From Bdellovibrio svalbardensis (GTDB lineage Bacteria > Bdellovibrionota > Bdellovibrionia > Bdellovibrionales > Bdellovibrionaceae): a DNA stretch of 64,000 bases. A model generated the notes under the pieces. The model made no database searches. It saw nothing but the letters and a program-made list of their open reading frames with translations, and was not told where the DNA came from. Position 1 is the stretch's first letter. The number at the start of each line of letters is the position of its first letter. A program made the translations under genes and the position numbers. This document shows, in pieces, positions 27,486 to 36,946 of this stretch. The stretch is from NCBI RefSeq assembly GCF_029531655.1, contig NZ_JANRMI010000002.1, positions 682,001 through 746,000 of the forward strand. The letters run 5' to 3'.

Positions 27486-29651
27486 ATGGGTAAAATGAGT
27501 GGTTTTTGGGCTCAGCTAGGGCGATTTGAGAAAAATAAAATGGAACCTTGGTTGGGGTTTCGTGCGGCCCTCGGGATGGCTTTGTCTGTTGGTATTGGTT
27601 TCTTGGTTGGTTCACCTAAAATTGGGCTTTCGATCGCGATTGGCGCCCTGAATGTTTGTTTTTCTGATCGTTCGGATGCGTATTTAGATCGCGCCAAAAG
27701 AATGCTAACGGCTTCTGTACTGTCGGCGGTGGCGGTTTTTATTTCGGTTCTATCCGCCCATGATTCCACATTGATGTTTATCTTCCTCACTGTCGGGGCT
27801 TTTTTTGCCGGAATGTTAGTGGTAGTTGATGCGATCGCTGCCGACTTGGGCGTGATGGGGTTGGCCACGTTCTTGATTTTTTCAGTACAGCCTTTGAGTC
27901 CTGAAGCCGCTTTGTATTTAAGTCTTTATGCATTCCTTGGAGGCATCTTGCAGTCCATTGTCAGCGTGGGATTGTGGCCTCTTCGAAGATACAAACCCGA
28001 ATGTCGGGCCTTGAGTAATCTATTTCAGGATTTGGCATTTCTTACGGTTTCAACGGGGCAGGCGAAGGACACTCCGATGGGAAGCTTACAGACTATTGAA
28101 ACTCAGAATGCCTTGGTTGCCTTGGCCGGTGATGATCGAACAGAAGCGCGTCGCTATCGTTCTTTGTTAAGCCAAGCCGAGCGTCTGCGCATTACAATCC
28201 TGTCTTTAATTCGTCTTAAAAAGCGTTTACAGCGTGAAAATCCCCAGCACTTGAGCATTGAATCTGTGGCCAGAATTCTTGAAACGACAGCGCAGATCCT
28301 GCGAGCGGTCTCAGAGGTTGTCGTGAGTGGGCAGCCCTTAGGCGTTGGACCGAAGCTATTGGCTCAGGTTGATGATTCTTCTCAAGCAGTGAAGCTGCAA
28401 AGACTGGATTCCGAAACTCCTTTTATGACGGCCGTCTTGAATGATTTGGTCTATCAGTTGGAAGGCCTGGGAGGTCAGCTTCGTGCCACAGTCGATTTGT
28501 CATTGAAGACCACACAAGTGGGTATTGAAAAGGCGGAACGTCTTGAAGCCTCACGGCCTTTAAAGATGCGCTTTCGAGGAACATTGGCAACTTTGCGCGC
28601 GAATATGACCTTTCAATCGCCGGGCTTTCGCCATGCCATTCGTCTTACGGTGTGCATCGTCATCGGGGAGCTTGTCAGTCACAGTTTGCATTTGAGTCGA
28701 GCTTATTGGGTGCCAATGACGATCGCCATCGTGCTGAAACCAGACTATGCCTCCACCTTCAGTCGTGGGTTGCTAAGGATGGCTGGCACTCTGGTTGGTT
28801 TGGTCCTGGCAACTGTGTTGTTTCATATTCTACCAGATAATCCCTGGGTGAGTGTTTCGTTGATTGTGTTTTTTTCTTTTTTGATTCGCTGGATTGGTCC
28901 GACAAATTATGGAATTTTTGCGATGAGCATGGCCGCCCTTGTTGTCCTCTTAATCGCTCTGACTGGTGTTGCCCCCAAAGATGTCATCTGGGCTCGTGGG
29001 ATTAATACTTTCTTAGGAGGAGTTATTGCCCTGGTCGTGTATTGGCTCTGGCCAACTTCAGAAAAACTTCAATTGAGTGAAGTGGTGGCGCGCATGTTGG
29101 AAACTTATCATGAATATTTTAAAGCCATTGCATCCTCGGTGCGAAAGAAGTCAGTTCGGTCGGATGCAGAGATGGATAGTCTCAGGCAAAAGGCGCGAGT
29201 GGCGCGATTCAACTTTCAGGCGGCCTCGGGGCGCATCTCTTTAGAAAGAGGTGTCACTTTTGAAGATTTAAAAATCATCAGCGCCGTTACCGTAGCCTCA
29301 AATAGATTTGCCCATGCTATGATGGCCGTGGAGGCAGGATCATCCCTGCAATTCTCTGAAGACCAACTCAGAGCCTTCGATGTCTTCGCGGAAAGTGTTG
29401 AAGAGAGTTTAACTCTTCTCTGTGAGGCTTTGCGCGGGCGTGAGGTCCTGCGCAATCAGTTTCCTGATGTGCGTGGTGCCTATGTTCAGTTCGCAGAAAC
29501 TCAGAAAAAAGCCAGTGAGCAATATGCCATACTCTTTGAAGAGACGGATCGTATGACAAACAGTCTTGTGACTCTCACTGAGCAGGTTTTAAAAAGACTT
29601 TTCAATAAAAGATTTCAAAGTTCCAACGAAGTGAAAACGGTCGAGCCCTAA
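27486..29651 (+). CDS. FUSC-family inner-membrane protein (AaeB-like)
   Basis: A 721-residue membrane protein with two transmembrane bundles. Residues about 22-170 carry about six helices and residues about 400-530 carry another set. Each is followed by a long cytoplasmic helical region (about 175-370 and 540-715). This is the layout of fusaric-acid-resistance/aromatic-acid exporters (FUSC; AaeB, YccS). SRAYWVPMTIAIVLKPDYASTFSRGLLRMAGTLVG is the family signature segment. It has no adjacent membrane-fusion partner, so it may be a YccS-type protein. It ends 4 bases into the convergent gene. Confidence 0.85.
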   Translation: MGKMSGFWAQLGRFEKNKMEPWLGFRAALGMALSVGIGFLVGSPKIGLSIAIGALNVCFSDRSDAYLDRAKRMLTASVLSAVAVFISVLSAHDSTLMFIFLTVGAFFAGMLVVVDAIAADLGVMGLATFLIFSVQPLSPEAALYLSLYAFLGGILQSIVSVGLWPLRRYKPECRALSNLFQDLAFLTVSTGQAKDTPMGSLQTIETQNALVALAGDDRTEARRYRSLLSQAERLRITILSLIRLKKRLQRENPQHLSIESVARILETTAQILRAVSEVVVSGQPLGVGPKLLAQVDDSSQAVKLQRLDSETPFMTAVLNDLVYQLEGLGGQLRATVDLSLKTTQVGIEKAERLEASRPLKMRFRGTLATLRANMTFQSPGFRHAIRLTVCIVIGELVSHSLHLSRAYWVPMTIAIVLKPDYASTFSRGLLRMAGTLVGLVLATVLFHILPDNPWVSVSLIVFFSFLIRWIGPTNYGIFAMSMAALVVLLIALTGVAPKDVIWARGINTFLGGVIALVVYWLWPTSEKLQLSEVVARMLETYHEYFKAIASSVRKKSVRSDAEMDSLRQKARVARFNFQAASGRISLERGVTFEDLKIISAVTVASNRFAHAMMAVEAGSSLQFSEDQLRAFDVFAESVEESLTLLCEALRGREVLRNQFPDVRGAYVQFAETQKKASEQYAILFEETDRMTNSLVTLTEQVLKRLFNKRFQSSNEVKTVEP

Positions 29652-30571
29652 AAGACTGAAAAAATTGTCGTCAGATTTAGAGTGACGCCCGACCAGGTTA
29701 AATGCTGCGGATAAAATGTCAAAAAGGGATTGATGTAGATATCTCGTTGGTAGGCATAGCCCAGGCCTAATTTTTGGTTGATGGATTTATTTAATAAGGC
29801 AAATTGGTCGCTGCGGCCCCGTGGATTCCAAAGTGAAATATTGGATGAGAACACAAAGCTCAGTTTGTCTGAAAAATTGTATTTCAAATTAGGGTTGAAT
29901 TCAAAACTATAGCGAGCTGCTTTCCCATCCGCAGTTTGGTATTCGCGGTTGTAGAGGAAGTAACCCACGGCCATATCAGTGCCAATGGAAAATCCGCTCG
30001 GGCCCAGGTCATAGACCAGCGAGTGATTGTCTAAAAGCATTCCGTATTGTCCCACTTTGGTGAAATCAGGGACGGTTCTAAGTACAAACCCCGGGGAGTT
30101 CTTCATTTGAATTCCGGCGATGCGACTTGAGTAGTCGTAGGTTAGCGACGGATTGCTCAAGTCAGTTCTTTCTGCTCCATGAAAAGGATGAATTGATTTA
30201 AGCCCGGTGGAAATGCCCACTGTGCTTTTTGAGTTGATGCGATAGCGGGCGCCTATGGAACCCCCTAAAGAAGTTTGAAAACTTCCAATGCTGCCATCTG
30301 GATTTGGCTGATCTTTTTCAGAAAGATCGGTCAATGTCGGTCCATTGTAGGTGAAGTTGAATTTCAGACTGTATCGGGATAGGGAGCCTGCATCTGCTTT
30401 TAGTTTTGCGTCTGTAATCTCTGTATTTTCTTGGAAGGTCTTGTTCTTGATTTCGTCACTCAGAACGGATCTATTGGCTATGTTCTCAGTTCCAGAAACA
30501 TGGGACGAAGATGTCTGCGCTTGGGCGCAAACCGAGAAAATCAACGAAGAGCAAAGTAAAAATTTATTCAT
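29648..30571 (-). CDS. Outer-membrane beta-barrel-like secreted protein
   Basis: A 307-residue protein with a Sec signal (NKFLLCSSLIFSVCAQAQ). The mature part is rich in alternating polar and aromatic strands (YSLKFNFTYNGPTLTD, SIGARYRINSKSTVGISTG, YSFEFNPNLKYNFSDKLSFVFSS) and ends in hydrophobic VTLNLTTIFSVF with a terminal Phe, typical of outer-membrane barrels. I do not recognise the family. It overlaps the upstream ABC gene by 8 bases, so it belongs to the 34,883-29,648 operon. Confidence 0.65.
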   Translation of the reverse strand: MNKFLLCSSLIFSVCAQAQTSSSHVSGTENIANRSVLSDEIKNKTFQENTEITDAKLKADAGSLSRYSLKFNFTYNGPTLTDLSEKDQPNPDGSIGSFQTSLGGSIGARYRINSKSTVGISTGLKSIHPFHGAERTDLSNPSLTYDYSSRIAGIQMKNSPGFVLRTVPDFTKVGQYGMLLDNHSLVYDLGPSGFSIGTDMAVGYFLYNREYQTADGKAARYSFEFNPNLKYNFSDKLSFVFSSNISLWNPRGRSDQFALLNKSINQKLGLGYAYQRDIYINPFLTFYPQHLTWSGVTLNLTTIFSVF

Positions 30572-31946
30572 ACATTAAACCTTCGTCCTTTAAGAGCAAT
30601 ACCTTGGATGCAAATCGTTTTGTTTGATCCCGATTGTGCGTAATCATAACGAGGCTATGATTTTTTTGTTGTGTCCATTCGTCTAAAAAAGCTTCCAGCA
30701 GCTCCGTCTTCTGTGAATCCAGGGAGGAGCTAGGTTCATCGAGGAAAAGTACCTGAGGGTCGAACTGCAGACTGCGGATCAGGTGAATCAATTGACCTTC
30801 ACCGCCTGAAAGTGTTGTCGCATTTTTTTGAAGGATATCTGGTGGAAGCCCCAGCTTTTTCAAAAATTTCTGAATTCTATCAGCTTTATAGATTTTCTCG
30901 CTGTTGTTCTTAAAACTGAAAGGCCAGCGCAGGTTTTCTTCAACGGTTCCCGGAATAAAGAAAGCTCTTTGATGAAGATATTGAGTTTTTAATGAGCTGC
31001 TTTCAAGAAGTTTGACTGAAGATTTGTTTTGCAGTGTTGCGCGCACGGATTCCAAATCTAAAAGTCTCATGGACTTTAGCAGACGACTCTTTCCGGTTCC
31101 AGAAGGTCCGCTGAGTACGAGTTTTTCATGCTGCTCTAAGGGGAAGCTCCAAGGTTGTTCCTGGGAGGTTAACCACGAAGGCATAAAGAAAAAATGGTTC
31201 AGGCCAAGGGCCACCAAAGTTCCAACCATCGCGGTCAGTAAGATTAGAAACATAACCAGGATTTGAAAGCGGGCCGCAGTGACGGGATCGACGCCGCCGA
31301 TTAGCTGACCGGCCATCACACCCGGCAAACTCACGATTCCTACGATGGTCATTCCATTCAGATTGGGAGTAAGGGCGTTACGCAAAAGATCACGGTAAAG
31401 ACGCTGACAAGCTTCAAAGGAATTTGCACCCAGAGCTTTGAAAGTTTCAATTTCTAAAATATTCTCGGCACGCACTCTTTCTAGTCCGACGAAGGCCAAT
31501 GAAATGGCAGACAGGGCATTGCCCATGAGTACGCCCATAAAGGGTATAAAGAAAATCGACTGTTGCAGAGCTTGCGCGCGGAAGAACACCTCCAAGGCAA
31601 TAAAACCTAAAGGCCAAACACTGGCAAGAAGTGCAACAAGTGCTGCAACATAATATTTCAAGTTCTTTTGTTTTAAACGAGAAGTGACTGCCTGTGCTGC
31701 GACCAGGGTCATAACTAAAAGAATGAGTAGATTGACGACAAGGGATTCGCTTTTAAAAACCCACCTTAGGATATAGCCAACTCCGATGAGTTGTAGAGTG
31801 GTGCGCAGCGACGCTATGAAGAAGTCTTTTTTCAGATCAAGCTTAAGAAGTTTTGAGATGGCCATGGCAACAAGAACCAAAACGAAAGCCATGGCGATCT
31901 GTAGATTTCCAAAGTCCTGAGCGTACAAAGAGTTGGCGGAATTCAT
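30564..31946 (-). CDS. Fused FetB-FetA-like ABC exporter
   Basis: A 460-residue single-chain transporter. Residues 1 to about 255 are a FetB/YbbM-like (UPF0014) permease with about seven helices (SIFFIPFMGVLMGNALSAIS, FKALGANSFEACQRLYRDLLRNALTP, VSLPGVMAGQLIGGVDPVTAARFQILVMF). Residues about 265-460 are an ABC ATPase: Walker A GPSGTGKS (280-287), signature LSGGEGQ (379-385), Walker B VLFLDEP (389-395) and the switch His in LVMITHNRD. In E. coli, FetA and FetB are separate and export iron under stress; here they are one gene. The ATPase half is short before Walker A. It overlaps MurF by 4 bases. Confidence 0.85.
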   Translation of the reverse strand: MNSANSLYAQDFGNLQIAMAFVLVLVAMAISKLLKLDLKKDFFIASLRTTLQLIGVGYILRWVFKSESLVVNLLILLVMTLVAAQAVTSRLKQKNLKYYVAALVALLASVWPLGFIALEVFFRAQALQQSIFFIPFMGVLMGNALSAISLAFVGLERVRAENILEIETFKALGANSFEACQRLYRDLLRNALTPNLNGMTIVGIVSLPGVMAGQLIGGVDPVTAARFQILVMFLILLTAMVGTLVALGLNHFFFMPSWLTSQEQPWSFPLEQHEKLVLSGPSGTGKSRLLKSMRLLDLESVRATLQNKSSVKLLESSSLKTQYLHQRAFFIPGTVEENLRWPFSFKNNSEKIYKADRIQKFLKKLGLPPDILQKNATTLSGGEGQLIHLIRSLQFDPQVLFLDEPSSSLDSQKTELLEAFLDEWTQQKNHSLVMITHNRDQTKRFASKVLLLKDEGLMYE

Positions 31947-33262
31947 GAGTCACCAAAAATAGTTTGCAACTGAATAGATTTGGAACCTTTAAAATAAATC
32001 AGATCAAATTCAAGGCGTTGATTTTGAATCCTACGAGCATCCGCAGCTGATTGAAAATGTTGTAGCTGGTCTGAAGAAAACCCCAAGCTTTTCAATTCCT
32101 GATGAATCCAATTAGCTTCAGTTCCAACAGTTGCTACGGCAACACGCGCAGATAAGCCAAAGAGATCTTTAATTTGATGAGCAACTTTACGATGCTCTGC
32201 TTCGGCAGATTCTCCCAGCTCAAGCATCGATCCTAAAACCAACAGCAGGCGCTTTTCGTTTGAAAGTTTCTTCAGCCGTTGAAGGCCTTCGGCATAACTT
32301 TCAGGGCTGGCGTTGAAAGCGTCATCAATGGCCGTCACTCGGTCCCACTGGAAGAGCTGAAAACGGCGAGGAACTCCGTCAAATTTTTGCAGACCATCTT
32401 GTATTGCAGATAAAGGCGCGCCCATGGATTTGGCGACAGCGACAGATGCTGCAACATTGAGTGCTTTTGCTGCCCCCTGAAAAGGGCAGTCAAGTTTCAC
32501 GGTGTCGTCCATGATCCGCAACGTAATTTGCTCAGTGGTCTCGTCTAAAATCCGGATTGAGCTTTGTTTGGAGTAACCAAAGGAAAGAACATTCTTTCCA
32601 GTTTGCATGGCATATTCAAGAATTAAAAGGTTGTCAGAAGGAACGACCAAGGATTTAGCGGATTCAGAATTGAGGCAGGAGATTTTTTCGTTCCAAAGAT
32701 TTTCTTTGCAGCCAAACTCTCCAACATGTGCGCTTCCGATATTTAACAACGCAACCACGGAAGGTTGTAAATAACTGAGCGGAATGGCGAAGTCGTTCAC
32801 GCGCCGTGCACCCATTTCGAAACTGGCGCATTGGCAATCAGAAGGCAGACGTAAAATCTGCGTTGCTAAGGCAATTTTAGTATTTTGATTGTCCGGGCTG
32901 ATAAAATATTTTTGAGGATGCCAGGATTTTAAAATCGCACCCACAAGTTCTTTCACGCTGGTCTTGCCAGCGCTTCCCGCAATGACTGCAATCTGAGGAT
33001 TGATTTGGGCTCGCTTTTCACGAGCCAAAGAAAACAGATAATCACGAAGATTGGGAACCGCAAAGTTCGAAGTTTTCAGTAAGGATGAATCAAAAGAGTC
33101 GCGCTGACCTTGTTCGTAGGTAAAGCCCACCGCTCCTCGAGAGAGTGCCTCTGCAATCAAAGCGTGCTGATTTATCTCTTTGATGGTCATCGGAAGAAAC
33201 CAATCTCCCGATTTCACCTTTGATAGGTCAGTTTGAATTGAAGAGCAAGGAGGCTTGTTCAT
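31943..33262 (-). CDS. murF: MurF-like UDP-MurNAc-tripeptide:D-Ala-D-Ala ligase
   Basis: A Mur ligase of 439 residues that adds D-Ala-D-Ala to the UDP-MurNAc peptide in peptidoglycan synthesis. Visible are the ATP P-loop GSAGKTSVKE (96-105), the carbamylated-Lys/Mg region (ASFEMGARRVND), NIGSAHVGEFG, and the C-terminal domain (AIDDAFNASPESYAEGL). It lies outside a cell-wall cluster, next to a GCS2-type ligase and an ABC exporter. It could therefore be a second, specialised copy, for example for wall recycling or a peptide-like metabolite. It overlaps the ABC gene. Confidence 0.82.
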   Translation of the reverse strand: MNKPPCSSIQTDLSKVKSGDWFLPMTIKEINQHALIAEALSRGAVGFTYEQGQRDSFDSSLLKTSNFAVPNLRDYLFSLAREKRAQINPQIAVIAGSAGKTSVKELVGAILKSWHPQKYFISPDNQNTKIALATQILRLPSDCQCASFEMGARRVNDFAIPLSYLQPSVVALLNIGSAHVGEFGCKENLWNEKISCLNSESAKSLVVPSDNLLILEYAMQTGKNVLSFGYSKQSSIRILDETTEQITLRIMDDTVKLDCPFQGAAKALNVAASVAVAKSMGAPLSAIQDGLQKFDGVPRRFQLFQWDRVTAIDDAFNASPESYAEGLQRLKKLSNEKRLLLVLGSMLELGESAEAEHRKVAHQIKDLFGLSARVAVATVGTEANWIHQELKSLGFSSDQLQHFQSAADARRIQNQRLEFDLIYFKGSKSIQLQTIFGDS

Positions 33263-33264
33263 TA

Positions 33265-34368
33265 TTAAACTCGGAACTGACTGCGAGACTTCAGAACGTC
33301 TTTCAATGACTTGGTCTGTTGAAACATTTCAATCATATCGTCCGCCGGAGTCTTTCCAGTCAAAACACGCTTTTTGAAAACCTCAAGTGCTTTGGCATCA
33401 TAGCCCCATTCTTTAAGAACAGCGGGGGCCCGCTCAAGCAATTCAGTTGCGCGCGCAGACATATCTTCAGCTTGCAAGCCATGACGAGCCACTTGGCCTA
33501 GATCATAGATGCGAGTCTGCTTGGTGGCGCGCCCTTGAAGTCCTTCATCCAAGACCAAGGCAAGGAAAGATAGAAATTGCGCTTCAATTTCTTCAACAGA
33601 ATTCGGCATATCGAACACTTTGAATTCATAGCGATTTTTTTCAGTTGGGTGAAACTCAATCGGAGGTGCGATATAGCTGCGTTTGTGCATGCGGAAGCTT
33701 TTTCCAAAACCTTCACGCAATTCCCAAGGGGCGCCATCACAGAATGGAGATGCCACGCTCAGGGCTGACAACGCTGGTCCATAGTAGTTGATCTTAGCTT
33801 CAAGTTCTTCTTCGTTGACCATCGCCGCGAGAGTTTCTGGCAGGCTCACGTTAATATCCGGACCAAAGGTCGTCATAACTTCCATAGACCACTGCCAGTA
33901 ATCATGGCGACGTTTGTTTTGGGGGCCGGAAAATTTTGAATGTATAGGGTGATGTGAAAGACAGACCAGATCGTATCCGTGTTCATTCATTGCTGTCTTG
34001 AGGCGATGAAACAATGTGGTGTGAACTTGCAAGACATGTTCAAGGCTGTCACAGACCGGAGTCCGAATCTCAACTCCCTTTGGTAAAATTTCTTTTGCTC
34101 CCACATCCATATCTGGAAGATGGTAACCTTCGACCACGAAAGGCATTAATTTTGTTTGCGGAGGCTCGAGGTCCAATCCATCGCACGAAGGAATTCCATC
34201 CAAAGGAACGGTCTCGAAGATGTCGTTCAAAAGTTCAAAAGTCAGATCATGATGCCACAATGGAGTGAAGTCGTCTTTTTTTACGACGAGATATTCTGAT
34301 TCAAGACCAAAGCGAAATCCCTTGGCAAAATTCTTTTTTTCTTCACTAGAGAATTGAGTAAAGTTCAT
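33265..34368 (-). CDS. GCS2-type glutamate-cysteine ligase-like protein
   Basis: A 367-residue member of the glutamate-cysteine-ligase-2 carboxylate-amine ligase superfamily, with RFGLESEYLVV (the conserved E-x-E metal motif), GVEIRTPVCDSLEHV (substrate Arg region), GPDINVSLPET and FPMPNS-like strands. Family members join Glu and Cys or other amino acids. It overlaps the PepSY gene by 4 bases and lies 3 bases ahead of the MurF-like gene, so these ATP-dependent ligases are co-expressed. Product unproven. Confidence 0.72.
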   Translation of the reverse strand: MNFTQFSSEEKKNFAKGFRFGLESEYLVVKKDDFTPLWHHDLTFELLNDIFETVPLDGIPSCDGLDLEPPQTKLMPFVVEGYHLPDMDVGAKEILPKGVEIRTPVCDSLEHVLQVHTTLFHRLKTAMNEHGYDLVCLSHHPIHSKFSGPQNKRRHDYWQWSMEVMTTFGPDINVSLPETLAAMVNEEELEAKINYYGPALSALSVASPFCDGAPWELREGFGKSFRMHKRSYIAPPIEFHPTEKNRYEFKVFDMPNSVEEIEAQFLSFLALVLDEGLQGRATKQTRIYDLGQVARHGLQAEDMSARATELLERAPAVLKEWGYDAKALEVFKKRVLTGKTPADDMIEMFQQTKSLKDVLKSRSQFRV

Positions 34369-34883
34369 GGGGTTGATCCTTGGCTAAGTTTCTTTTTTCT
34401 TTTATTAAAATATGGTTGAGTAAATATTGCGATTCCTGACGCCAACAGGAAGAAGACGCCAAGAGCGCTAGGCAGAAAGACACCATATCTTACGAAGGGA
34501 CCAAAATAAGCTCCCTCATGGAGTGAAGTAAGAAAAGAGGCCCTGCGTATTCCCGTTCCCGTTACCTGGCCGGTGGCTCCGTCGATTTGAATTTCCCATT
34601 GGGTGTTCTTCGCGCGCAGGCGGATATTTCCAGTAGCAGGTCGGATATCTATTTGTGAAACATCCTTCCAGCTTTTAATTTTGGCTTCAGGGATACTTTG
34701 AGCAGCGGTTAGAATTTGTTCAAAAGAAACACTCAAGCCTGTTTTGATGGGCGCGTACTCGGGCTGAACCCAAGAATTAAAGCCACGAGTCGCCAGCAAA
34801 ATACCCGTCGTGAGTGTGATCACGAAGGGAAGAGCTATTGCGACAGATATCCAGCGGTGCCATTTGCGAAAAGATCGAATCAT
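34365..34883 (-). CDS. PepSY-associated membrane protein
   Basis: A 172-residue protein with an N-terminal membrane helix (WISVAIALPFVITLTTGILLA), a periplasmic region resembling a PepSY domain (SWKDVSQIDIRPATGNIRLRAKNTQWEIQIDGATGQVTGT) and a second helix (SALGVFFLLASGIAIF). The HRW..GTxG-like start (RKWHRWISVAIALP) matches PepSY-TM proteins, often linked to iron or flavin reductase systems. It is the first gene of the leftward operon. Confidence 0.75.
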   Translation of the reverse strand: MIRSFRKWHRWISVAIALPFVITLTTGILLATRGFNSWVQPEYAPIKTGLSVSFEQILTAAQSIPEAKIKSWKDVSQIDIRPATGNIRLRAKNTQWEIQIDGATGQVTGTGIRRASFLTSLHEGAYFGPFVRYGVFLPSALGVFFLLASGIAIFTQPYFNKRKKKLSQGSTP

Positions 34884-35076
34884 AGGGCGACAGATATACT
34901 CGATTGGGTTCTTTTCTAAAAGAGAACCCTGTCTAATGAGAAATAATGAAAATCAAGTGAATGCGAGAGGCTCTAAATCTGTTTCTTTGCATCTGAGGTC
35001 GATTGGAGGGGAGTGCGTCGATAAAACTTTGTTCATTTAACCGGGCGGGCATGATTGAATAAAAGTCGGAGGAACG

Positions 35077-35580
35077 GTGTCGAGAGCAGTGAAGAGAGTT
35101 TTTCAGAAATTAGTTCAATTTATCTGCACAAAAGATAAGTCGCCTGTTTTTGAAATCTATACTGACGGAAGCTGGAAAGCCGGTCGAGGTGCTTGGGCTT
35201 ATGTTCAAGTTAAGAATGGTCAAATAACCAAAGAGGATTCGGGCCCAGCAAGAAAGACCAATTGCACGCGGATGGAGTTTCAAGCGGCCATAGAGGCTCT
35301 GCGTTCTTTGCCGTTAGGAACCAAGGCCACTCTTTATTCAGACTCACGTATCTTGGTTGATACCATGACTCTGTGGTTGTCGGATTGGAAGCAAAACGGG
35401 TGGCTTAAGAAAACCGGTCAAGAGATCCCAAGCGTTGATCAAATCAAAATACTGGATTCTTTAAACGAACAGCACTCTATTTCTTGGCGGTGGGTGCGCG
35501 CGCACGCGGGCGTTGTCTTTAACGAGCGATGTGATCAGCTCTGTATTCAGGCTAGAACTCAGGCTAAGCAATCACCTTGA
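35077..35580 (+). CDS. rnhA: Ribonuclease HI
   Basis: Degrades RNA in RNA-DNA hybrids. The acidic active site is visible: Asp in FEIYTDGSWKAG, Glu in TRMEFQAAIEAL, Asp in TLYSDSRILVDT, and Asp in NERCDQLC, with the VRAHAG loop before it. At 167 residues it has a ~20-residue N-terminal extension (SRAVKRVFQKLVQFICTK). The start is GTG with a strong CGGAGGA site. Its end overlaps the convergent DTW gene by 22 bases. Confidence 0.9.
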   Translation: MSRAVKRVFQKLVQFICTKDKSPVFEIYTDGSWKAGRGAWAYVQVKNGQITKEDSGPARKTNCTRMEFQAAIEALRSLPLGTKATLYSDSRILVDTMTLWLSDWKQNGWLKKTGQEIPSVDQIKILDSLNEQHSISWRWVRAHAGVVFNERCDQLCIQARTQAKQSP

Positions 35581-36299
35581 CGTTTGCGTTCGCGACTCAA
35601 TGGATCCTTGCCCGAGCGTGCATAGGAATCTTTCACGTAGTCCAGTTGTCGTTCGACCATCTTATCAAAGACTTGAAGTAAATTATCATGGCAGCGAGAA
35701 GCAGTGTTAAAGCCGCTGACTGAACCGAGTAATTCGATGCTCTGGTGTATTGCTTCAATAGTTGAGAAACAATGTGTATTGGGCTGTCTGCGCACGCGAA
35801 AGTTTGAAGGTTTTGCAGGGGAAAAGCAAATTTTAGGCAAGGCTTTGATATTCGCACTTTTGCGGACCATCTTTTTTGCCGTGGCCCAGGTACCATCAAT
35901 GACGAAGATGCGCAGTTTTCTTCCGACGGGAAAAAGCTCGGCTTTTTCTGTTTCGGTCATTGGGGTCAAATCCTTTGAATCCGCTCCTGGATAAAGAATC
36001 ACAGAATGAAAATCAGGGTCCGCAATCAATGCATTCACTTGCGCATTGTTGGAGTAATCTTCGCCCGAAATCATGTGAGAATTTTCCAAACACAAAGAGG
36101 ACATTCTTCCAGTGGCAATGCGGCGGCGAACTTCGATGGGGTGAATCAGAATTACAAACTCCATCCCGGGATCAAATCTCTGGATGGAGGGGCAATAGCA
36201 ACCCACGTCTGGCTGCAGGCAATGGGCACACATCACTCTGGTGGTGCTTTGTTTGGCCGCGAGGCTCAGACGTGCTTGTAGGTAAGTTTGCAGATTCAC
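35559..36299 (-). CDS. DTW-domain tRNA-uridine aminocarboxypropyltransferase
   Basis: A 246-residue enzyme of the TDD superfamily, DTW group, which puts acp3U on tRNA using SAM (TapT/YfiP in E. coli). It has the Cys cluster at residues 24-35 (CAHCLQPDVGCYCP) and the hallmark DGTW motif in IFVIDGTWATAKKMVRKS. The C-terminal SIEAIHQSIELL helix also fits. Its 3' end overlaps rnhA in convergent orientation. Confidence 0.85.
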   Translation of the reverse strand: MNLQTYLQARLSLAAKQSTTRVMCAHCLQPDVGCYCPSIQRFDPGMEFVILIHPIEVRRRIATGRMSSLCLENSHMISGEDYSNNAQVNALIADPDFHSVILYPGADSKDLTPMTETEKAELFPVGRKLRIFVIDGTWATAKKMVRKSANIKALPKICFSPAKPSNFRVRRQPNTHCFSTIEAIHQSIELLGSVSGFNTASRCHDNLLQVFDKMVERQLDYVKDSYARSGKDPLSRERKRQGDCLA

Positions 36300-36318
36300 G
36301 AGGCTCCTGAGGGGTTAA

Positions 36319-36867
36319 TTACGCAAGAGCTTTTTCAATGGCCTTAGTCAGGATTTCATCATGGGGATTCATGTCTGGCGCAAAACGGCCCACCACTTTT
36401 CCATCGCGACCAATCAAGAATTTTTCAAAGTTCCAAAGAACATCGGATGGATTTGTGCGGAACTCACCATATTCGTTCAATGTCTTTTCGAAATGACTGT
36501 CTGGATTTTTAGTCGTGTGAGGAATTGTTTGGGTTAGATAGTTGTACAGCGGATGCTGTCCTTCGCCCTTCACGACAACTTTGGAAAACATCGGGAATTT
36601 GATGCCGAAATTCATCGTGCAAAAGTCTTTGATCTCGTCGTTAGAACCGGGTTCTTGCCCGGCGAATTCATTTGCTGGAAAGCCAAGAATTTCAAGACCG
36701 TTGTTTTTATATTTCTCGTAGAGACTTGCAAGATCAGTGTATTGAGGAGTGAGTCCGCATTTTGAAGCAGTATTCACAATAAGAAGGACTTTGCCTTTGT
36801 ATTGCTCAAGTTGAACGGGCTTGCCGCTGATATCTGCTACTTTGAAATCGTGAACATTGCCTGACAT
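36319..36867 (-). CDS. gpx: Glutathione peroxidase (Cys form)
   Basis: A 182-residue thioredoxin-fold peroxidase of the glutathione peroxidase family, probably thioredoxin-dependent in bacteria. The catalytic Cys is in VNTASKCGLTPQYTDL, the Gln in LGFPANEFAGQEPGS, and the Trp in VLWNFEKFLIGRDGKVVGRF. It uses Cys rather than selenocysteine. Monocistronic, 20 bases upstream of the DTW gene on the same strand. Confidence 0.92.
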   Translation of the reverse strand: MSGNVHDFKVADISGKPVQLEQYKGKVLLIVNTASKCGLTPQYTDLASLYEKYKNNGLEILGFPANEFAGQEPGSNDEIKDFCTMNFGIKFPMFSKVVVKGEGQHPLYNYLTQTIPHTTKNPDSHFEKTLNEYGEFRTNPSDVLWNFEKFLIGRDGKVVGRFAPDMNPHDEILTKAIEKALA

Positions 36868-36946
36868 AGGAACCTCTCTAGGGTGGTTAGGATTTATACC
36901 CTAGAGCATAGCGATATTGCGACGAGTAATGGAAGTCTAATCGTCT

